Origin: Acidobacteriota bacterium | GTDB taxonomy: Bacteria; Acidobacteriota; UBA6911 | Assembly (NCBI GenBank): GCA_031254095.1 | Contig: JAIRVC010000389.1 | Coordinates: forward strand, 1-9,601 | Reading direction: 5' to 3' | Length of the DNA: 9,601 nt | Part shown: positions 4,799-9,601 of the stretch, in pieces | Position numbering within the stretch: position 1 is the first letter of the stretch | Layout: each line of letters opens with the position of its first letter | The notes under the pieces: generated by a model | Told to the model about the DNA's origin: nothing | The model's database searches: none | The model's input: only the letters and a program-made list of their open reading frames with translations | Translations under genes and position numbers: made by a program

Positions 4799-7700
4799 AT
4801 GTCCCGACTGAAAGCTTTTGAACATCTGGTGAGTTCTTATGACAGGGCACGTGGGCAGGATTACGCCAATATGCGCGTTGTCCGCATTCTGTCCGCCGAT
4901 GAAACGTCTGCTTCCGCGCGGATTACGGAAACACGCCGCCATACCGTTTATCTGGACCGTGTCGGGAAAAGCCTGTTTTATTCCTGCGACTGTTCCCGGT
5001 TTGATGAAGACGGAGACATCTGTAAACACGTATGGGCAGCGCTCATTGTGCTGGAAAAATCCGGGCATTTCGAAAAATGGAAACCTGATTTTCCTGTCTG
5101 CATGATTCCTGAGCTTTTCGAAAACAGGTTTTCCGACACGGCGGACGATGCCGATGACTATTTTGAAGGCGATTTGCGTGAGCCTTTGTCGCGCCGGCGC
5201 GTTGCAAAATCGCCTGCGCCGGGCACAAACAGCGCGCCGGCAAATTCATGGCGTGAAGCGCTTGACAGCATTCAAGTCATACAATCTCCGGAGCGCCGGC
5301 AGACCGCCGATTGGCCGGCGGGAAGAGAGATACTTTACGTCATAGACAGGTCGCGCAGATTCTCGGAAAAAAACATGGCGATCCGCATTGACATACGTGA
5401 TCCCCAGAAAAGCGGCGACTGGAAAAAACCAAAAACCCTGTGTTCTCCTATTGAAGCTCTGCCTGAACTGCCGAATTCCGCCGATCAGGAAATTTTGGAC
5501 AGGCTGATCGGCGCGAGACGCGACACCTGGTATTACAATTCGACGGTTGATTCGCAATTCCGCTTTCATCTTGGGCGGCGTGAATTAAAAACGCTGCTTC
5601 CCCGTATTGCCCAAACCGGCCGCTTGTATCTCGGCGCGGCTGAAAACGGCGAACTGACGCCGCTCGTCTTTGACGGCGTCGCTCCCTGGGATTTTTTCAT
5701 CGATGTTGTTCCGGATTCGCTCTCCGGGCCGGATTCACACGCGGGACGCTACATGGTAAGCGGCGCTTTTTACCGCGACGGCGTCAAACTCGACGCCTCG
5801 CGGCTGGAATTTGTCAGCGCCGAAGGCTTTCTGGCCGCTGGCGGAAAAATCGCCCCGTTTTCCGGTTCTTTTGAGTGGGTAGATTTTTTCCGTAAGGAAG
5901 AGGCTTTTTTCGTACCGGCCCGTGAAGCGGAACAGTGGCTTGAAGCCATGTATAGCCTGAAGCCCGCGCCGCCGCCGATGCGCCTGCCTGAAAATCTGAG
6001 GCTTGAGGATGTCCGCCTCGTTCCGCGTCCGTGCGTTAAAATAAGCTCAACGCGCAAACGCCTGGGAGGTTCCGGGCTTGAAGGCGCTTTTTATTTCGAT
6101 TATGAAGGGGCGCTGATTTCCGCCGACAGCACGGCGGACTCTGTTCCGCAGACGGCCTTGCGCCGGCGCATCGTGCGTGATTTCGAACTCGAAGGACGGT
6201 TCCGGGAAAAGCTGTTTGAAACCGGGTTCAGCGTAAATTCCCATGCCTACAAAATCCCCGTCTGGACTATTTCCCGCGCGCGCTTTCCGAAAGCCGTGCG
6301 TGAACTGGCCGCCGCGGGCTGGCATGTTGAGGCTGAAGGCCGGATCATGCGCAACCCCGGCGAATTTAACATGCGCATTTCTTCAGGCATCGACTGGTTT
6401 GAATTGCACGGCGACGTTGACTTTGGCGGGGCACGGGTAAAGCTCCCACGTCTTTTGGCGGCGCTGAAACGGCGGGAAAACACCATCCGGCTTGACGACG
6501 GAAGTTACGGCGTCATCCCCGAAGACTGGCTGAAAAAATACGGCATCCTTTCAGGGATCGGCGCCGCCGAAGGGGATCATGTCCGGTTCAAAACCCATCA
6601 TGTCGGCATTCTTGACGCGTTGCTGGCCGTGCGGCCGGAAGTAAGCCGCGACGCGCTATTTGAGCATGTGCGCGGGGAATTGCGAAATTTTTCAGGCATC
6701 GCCCCCTCGGTCGCGCCGCCGGGATTTCAGGGAGAGCTTCGCGCGTATCAGCGCGAAGGATTGGGCTGGATACATTTTCTGCAAAAATTTAACATTGGCG
6801 GATGCCTGGCCGACGACATGGGCCTGGGAAAAACCATTCAGGTGCTGGCGCTGCTTGAAGAACGCCGGGCGGCCCGCGCCGCAGCGCCCGGTGAAATTCC
6901 GCCGTCGCTTGTTGTTATGCCACGCTCGCTGGTTTTTAACTGGCTTAGGGAAGCGGAGCGTTTTATTCCCGGACTTCGCGTTCTTGAACACACCGGCGTT
7001 GAACGCATCAGGGGACATGAACATTTTGACGATTATGACGCCATTTTCACAACCTACGGCACTTTGCGCCGCGATGCCGCGTTCTTTCGGAATAAAACGT
7101 TCGATTACATCATTCTCGACGAGGCGCAGGCCATCAAAAACGCATCCACCGCATCGGCTAAAGCCGCGCGGCTTTTAACCGGGCGGCATCGGCTGGCGCT
7201 GTCCGGCACGCCCATCGAAAATCATGTCGGCGAACTCCGGAGTCTTTTTGAATTTCTTAATCCCGGAATGCTCGGTTCGGCGGCGGTCTTTGGGCACGGT
7301 AAAAGCGCGGCTGAAAAACCCGACGATGAAACGCGCGATTTTCTGGCTCGCGCCCTGCGCCCGTTCATTTTGCGGCGCACCAAGGCGCAGGTAGCGCGCG
7401 ATCTGCCGGAAAAAGTGGAACAGACGCTTTTCTGTACGCTGGAACCGGCGCAACGCGCTCTTTACAACGAATTGCGCGACCACTACCGCAGCGCGCTTTT
7501 AGGCCGCATCAAAAACGATGGAATTGAAAAATCAAAAATGCACATTCTTGAAGCGCTCCTGAGGCTGCGGCAGGCCGCCATTCATCCCGGGCTGATTGAC
7601 CCGAAACGCGCGAATGAGCCGGGCGCGAAAATGGATCTGATTCTTGATCAACTGCGGGAAGTGACGGAAGAGGATCACAAGGCTCTGGTTTTTTCGCAGT

Positions 7701-8128
7701 TCACATCAATGCTTTCCCTGCTCCGCCTGCGTCTTGACGAGGAAAAAATTCGTTATGAATACCTCGACGGAAAGACAAAAGACCGCGCCGCCCCCGTTGA
7801 ACGGTTTCAGGGCGACCCGGAAATAAAGCTGTTTCTGATAAGCCTGAAAGCGGGAGGGCTCGGCCTGAACCTGACGGCGGCGGAGTACGTCTTTCTGCTC
7901 GACCCCTGGTGGAATCCCGCCGTGGAAGCCCAGGCGATAGACCGCACGCACCGCATCGGCCAGACGCGTTCTGTTTTTGCCTACCGGCTCATCGCCAGGG
8001 ACACGGTTGAGGAAAAGGTGCTGCAATTGCAGGAATCCAAGCGCGAGATCGCCGACGCCATAATTAATCAGGACGGCAGCGTCCTCAAAAACCTGCACGC
8101 CGAGGATCTTGAACTGCTCCTGAGCTAA
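4799..8128 (+). CDS. SWIM zinc-finger SNF2/HepA-family helicase
   Basis: This 1109-aa protein is a bacterial Swi2/Snf2 ATPase that probably translocates on double-stranded DNA to remodel protein-DNA complexes. A SWIM zinc finger opens it: C63-x-C65-x9-C75-x-H77. The middle (about 100-640) is a long poorly conserved region with no motif I can name. The first RecA lobe begins with LRAYQREGLGWIHFL and has Walker A DDMGLGKTIQ (672-681), DEAQ box (774-777) and SGTPIEN (802-808). The second lobe carries VFSQFTSML, LISLKAGGLGLNLT, DPWWNPAVEAQAIDRTHRIGQ (motif VI, arginines 1049 and 1052) and ends near the C-terminus. All ATPase motifs look intact. The ATG at 4799 is fixed by an in-frame TAG at 4793-4795; there is no Shine-Dalgarno sequence. 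The gene stands alone, between a strong terminator and the receptor leader. No methylase or nuclease gene is nearby, so a housekeeping role in transcription or repair is more likely than defence, though this cannot be settled here. Confidence 0.93.
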   Translation: MSRLKAFEHLVSSYDRARGQDYANMRVVRILSADETSASARITETRRHTVYLDRVGKSLFYSCDCSRFDEDGDICKHVWAALIVLEKSGHFEKWKPDFPVCMIPELFENRFSDTADDADDYFEGDLREPLSRRRVAKSPAPGTNSAPANSWREALDSIQVIQSPERRQTADWPAGREILYVIDRSRRFSEKNMAIRIDIRDPQKSGDWKKPKTLCSPIEALPELPNSADQEILDRLIGARRDTWYYNSTVDSQFRFHLGRRELKTLLPRIAQTGRLYLGAAENGELTPLVFDGVAPWDFFIDVVPDSLSGPDSHAGRYMVSGAFYRDGVKLDASRLEFVSAEGFLAAGGKIAPFSGSFEWVDFFRKEEAFFVPAREAEQWLEAMYSLKPAPPPMRLPENLRLEDVRLVPRPCVKISSTRKRLGGSGLEGAFYFDYEGALISADSTADSVPQTALRRRIVRDFELEGRFREKLFETGFSVNSHAYKIPVWTISRARFPKAVRELAAAGWHVEAEGRIMRNPGEFNMRISSGIDWFELHGDVDFGGARVKLPRLLAALKRRENTIRLDDGSYGVIPEDWLKKYGILSGIGAAEGDHVRFKTHHVGILDALLAVRPEVSRDALFEHVRGELRNFSGIAPSVAPPGFQGELRAYQREGLGWIHFLQKFNIGGCLADDMGLGKTIQVLALLEERRAARAAAPGEIPPSLVVMPRSLVFNWLREAERFIPGLRVLEHTGVERIRGHEHFDDYDAIFTTYGTLRRDAAFFRNKTFDYIILDEAQAIKNASTASAKAARLLTGRHRLALSGTPIENHVGELRSLFEFLNPGMLGSAAVFGHGKSAAEKPDDETRDFLARALRPFILRRTKAQVARDLPEKVEQTLFCTLEPAQRALYNELRDHYRSALLGRIKNDGIEKSKMHILEALLRLRQAAIHPGLIDPKRANEPGAKMDLILDQLREVTEEDHKALVFSQFTSMLSLLRLRLDEEKIRYEYLDGKTKDRAAPVERFQGDPEIKLFLISLKAGGLGLNLTAAEYVFLLDPWWNPAVEAQAIDRTHRIGQTRSVFAYRLIARDTVEEKVLQLQESKREIADAIINQDGSVLKNLHAEDLELLLS

Positions 8129-8163
8129 GCCCGACTCGAATATTCTGATTCCCTGATTTTTTG

Positions 8164-8193
8164 TTGACATTGCGAAAATATTAGAAATAGTAT
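8164..8193 (+). promoter_or_regulatory. Promoter of the TonB-dependent receptor gene
   Basis: A perfect -35 TTGACA (8164-8169) is followed after 18 nt by TAGTAT (8188-8193), four of six matches, in AT-rich sequence. Transcription would begin near 8200, giving a leader of almost 150 nt before the ATG at 8347. TATAAG at 8191-8196 is an alternative -10, but 21 nt is too far. Confidence 0.5.
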
Positions 8194-8248
8194 AAGACCG
8201 TCTAAGATTTAGAGATAAACACATTAGAACAGATTGGATTACCTTGTT

Positions 8249-8276
8249 GCCTTTGAGGAAGAAGGGCCTCAAAGGC
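8249..8276 (+). terminator. 10-bp hairpin with T-rich tail: terminator or leader attenuator
   Basis: GCCTTTGAGG (8249-8258) and CCTCAAAGGC (8267-8276) are perfect inverted repeats around an 8-nt loop, followed by GG and a T-rich stretch (8279-8300). It could end helicase transcripts, whose stop is 121 nt upstream. It also lies downstream of the TTGACA promoter, so it would sit in the receptor leader and could attenuate it. Confidence 0.55.
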
Positions 8277-8292
8277 GGTTTTGTCTTTACTT

Positions 8293-8319
8293 TTATTTTT
8301 CGTCTTGGCCGAAAAATAA
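8293..8319. repeat. Second 10-bp perfect inverted repeat in the receptor leader
   Basis: TTATTTTTCG (8293-8302) and CGAAAAATAA (8310-8319) are exact inverted repeats around the 7-nt loop TCTTGGC. The pair lies 16 nt before the ribosome site of the receptor gene. As DNA it could be an operator for a dimeric regulator; as RNA it is an AT-rich, fairly weak hairpin that might influence ribosome access. Confidence 0.45.
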
Positions 8320-8334
8320 TATTGGTTTATTGAC

Positions 8335-8340
8335 GAGAGG
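8335..8340 (+). promoter_or_regulatory. Ribosome binding site deciding the receptor start
   Basis: GAGAGG lies 6 nt before ATG 8347. It favours this start over the in-frame ATG at 8440, which has no ribosome site at proper distance. Confidence 0.55.
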
Positions 8341-8346
8341 TAGCGC

Positions 8347-9601
8347 ATGTTCGAAAAAAGCATTTTGAAAGGAACGCTGTTTACCCCCTCCCCCTCCCCA
8401 TCCCGAAAAAATAAGAGAATAAAAAAACGATTTTTCAGGATGGAAGCGTGTCTGATTGCGCTTCTATTTATTGCGCTGTTGTCCGCGACGGCGTTCGGTC
8501 AGTCCTCCACCGCATCTCTTGGCGGAACGGTTATGGATGCCTCGCGCGCGGTTCTGCCGGGTGCCAATATTACGGCCGTCAACGAAAGCACCGGCATTGA
8601 AACGAGAGTTGCGACAAACAGTTCGGGTGTTTACAATTTCGCCAGCCTTCAGCCCGGCACTTATCGTGTAACCGCGGAACTGAGCGGTTTCCAGCGATCC
8701 ACCAGGACGGAAGTAAGGCTGGGAGCGGGCGCCCAGCTTCGTCTGGATTTTGATATGGTCGTCGCAGGAATCACCACGGAAGTAGAAGTAGTATCAACCG
8801 TTGAACACATGGTTCTCGAATCGGGTTCTTCAACCGGAACCGTGGTGCAGCATGAAATGGTTGTCGACCTTCCTCTTGTCGCCAACGACGCCATGGACTT
8901 ACTCAAAATCATGGGCGGCGTGGTCGGGACGACAGGGGCGTCGCAGAGTTTAGCCGGAGTCGCCGCCTACAATATCAATATTACTCGTGACGGTATTTCG
9001 GTAAGCGAGTTGCGCTTCAACTCGGGCGTTGTTTCCCCTGCCCGTATTAATCCTGATATGGTTGGCGAATTCAAAATGATCATGTCCCCGGTGGACGCGG
9101 AATTGGGACGCGGAGCCGGACAGGTTCAGATAACCACCAGGTCGGGTTCGAACACATTCCACGGCTCCGGTGTCTGGAATATCCAGAACACGGCTCTTGA
9201 CGCTTACGATTACAACGCTAAAGATGTTGCGCCTGAGTTTGTTGCGCCACTCCCTTGGCGCAACCTTAATAACTATACGCTTACGGCCAGCGGCCCGATC
9301 ATTCGGAATAGGACGTTTTTCTTCGTGTCATGGGATCAGGCGATTTCCCGTGGCCGCGAGTCGGTCGTCAGCACAGTTTTAACGCCCTGCGCACGCAAGG
9401 GCATCTACCGTTGGCTTGACGGCACGCGCAATGTCAACGCTTCCACGCTTCCGTCGGTGATATCGGGCCCCGCCGGTTCTACTCCACAGCGCCCCGTGGT
9501 GGACGTTCACGGCGATCCTCTTTACGCCTACCAGTTTCCGACAGGCTCCCAGTATGGTGTTTTCTCCGGGCAGCTACATACTGCCAACCTGAACTACCAG
9601 A
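8347..9601 (+). CDS. Oar-like TonB-dependent receptor, 3' end beyond the window
   Basis: The first 418 codons of an outer-membrane transporter are present, and the frame is open to the window end. These receptors import large substrates such as glycans, peptides or metal complexes using energy from TonB. A carboxypeptidase-regulatory-like beta-sandwich spans about 56-140 (ASLGGTVMDASRAVLPGANITA, then GVYNFASLQPGTYRVTAELSGF). The plug covers about 150-280, with INITRDGISV near 210-219 and the hallmark GQVQITTRSGSNTFHGS (258-274). The start of the barrel follows (TLTASGPIIRNRTFFFVSWD, 311-330). Full family members run to roughly 1000-1200 aa, so about a third is seen. The start at 8347 has a ribosome site but gives an unusually long, basic n-region (about 31 residues, including TPSPSPS and KNKRIKKR) before the hydrophobic core and AFGQ. 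An in-frame ATG at 8440 would give a conventional signal peptide. The substrate cannot be told from this portion. Confidence 0.9.
   Translation, partial: MFEKSILKGTLFTPSPSPSRKNKRIKKRFFRMEACLIALLFIALLSATAFGQSSTASLGGTVMDASRAVLPGANITAVNESTGIETRVATNSSGVYNFASLQPGTYRVTAELSGFQRSTRTEVRLGAGAQLRLDFDMVVAGITTEVEVVSTVEHMVLESGSSTGTVVQHEMVVDLPLVANDAMDLLKIMGGVVGTTGASQSLAGVAAYNINITRDGISVSELRFNSGVVSPARINPDMVGEFKMIMSPVDAELGRGAGQVQITTRSGSNTFHGSGVWNIQNTALDAYDYNAKDVAPEFVAPLPWRNLNNYTLTASGPIIRNRTFFFVSWDQAISRGRESVVSTVLTPCARKGIYRWLDGTRNVNASTLPSVISGPAGSTPQRPVVDVHGDPLYAYQFPTGSQYGVFSGQLHTANLNYQ

Noticed and set aside
4799..8128. Defence system built on the SNF2 helicase (DISARM-like or similar)
   Set aside because: No methyltransferase, phospholipase-D nuclease or other partner gene is present; the neighbours are rhamnose genes and a TonB-dependent receptor.
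7706..8272. 188-codon open frame on the minus strand
   Set aside because: It is mostly antisense to the conserved C-terminal helicase motifs, and its upstream end covers the receptor promoter. No family features are visible in the product.

Overview
The window most likely comes from a member of the Acidobacteriota or a close relative. This is inferred, not proven. The basis is the start of an Oar-like TonB-dependent receptor (signal peptide, carboxypeptidase-regulatory-like domain, plug with a TTRSGSNTFHGS-type segment), a family greatly expanded in that phylum. The moderately GC-rich codon use, two exported proteins whose signal peptides end in AFGQ, and the frequent lack of a Shine-Dalgarno sequence also fit. 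There are no tRNA or rRNA genes, no CRISPR array and no complete insertion sequence.

Left part, minus strand (about 125-2751): a compact three-gene envelope-stress-type operon. It reads, in transcription order, ECF (RpoE-like) sigma factor, single-pass zinc-finger anti-sigma factor, and an exported HtrA-like protein with two PDZ domains. The sigma gene starts at a TTG behind a strong ribosome site. It is preceded by a GGAAC-N17-CGTT element that looks like an ECF promoter, so autoregulation is plausible. The layout resembles rpoE/rseA or algU-mucA-mucD sets, but the HtrA-like protein has lost all three positions of the protease triad and is probably a sensor or chaperone rather than a peptidase. 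A 15-bp perfect inverted repeat lies beyond the operon's 3' end.

Middle, plus strand (2803-4253): rmlA and rmlC, overlapping by one base. They encode the first and third enzymes of dTDP-L-rhamnose synthesis. rmlB and rmlD are not in the window.

Intergenic 4254-4798: a well-formed sigma70 promoter (TTGAAA-N17-TATTGT), then a stretch that folds into a long nested hairpin (about 4423-4567), then two terminator-like hairpins separated by TGATCACTG-type repeats. The simplest reading is a short independent transcript, possibly a non-coding RNA. A 70-codon frame also lies there but looks unconvincing.

Right part, plus strand: a large SWIM-zinc-finger SNF2-family helicase (4799-8128). After it comes a 218-bp spacer with a TTGACA promoter and two perfect 10-bp inverted repeats, then the TonB-dependent receptor gene, which runs off the window end. 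The blocks appear functionally independent. The shared theme, if any, is the cell envelope: stress sigma system, rhamnose for surface polysaccharide, and outer-membrane transport.
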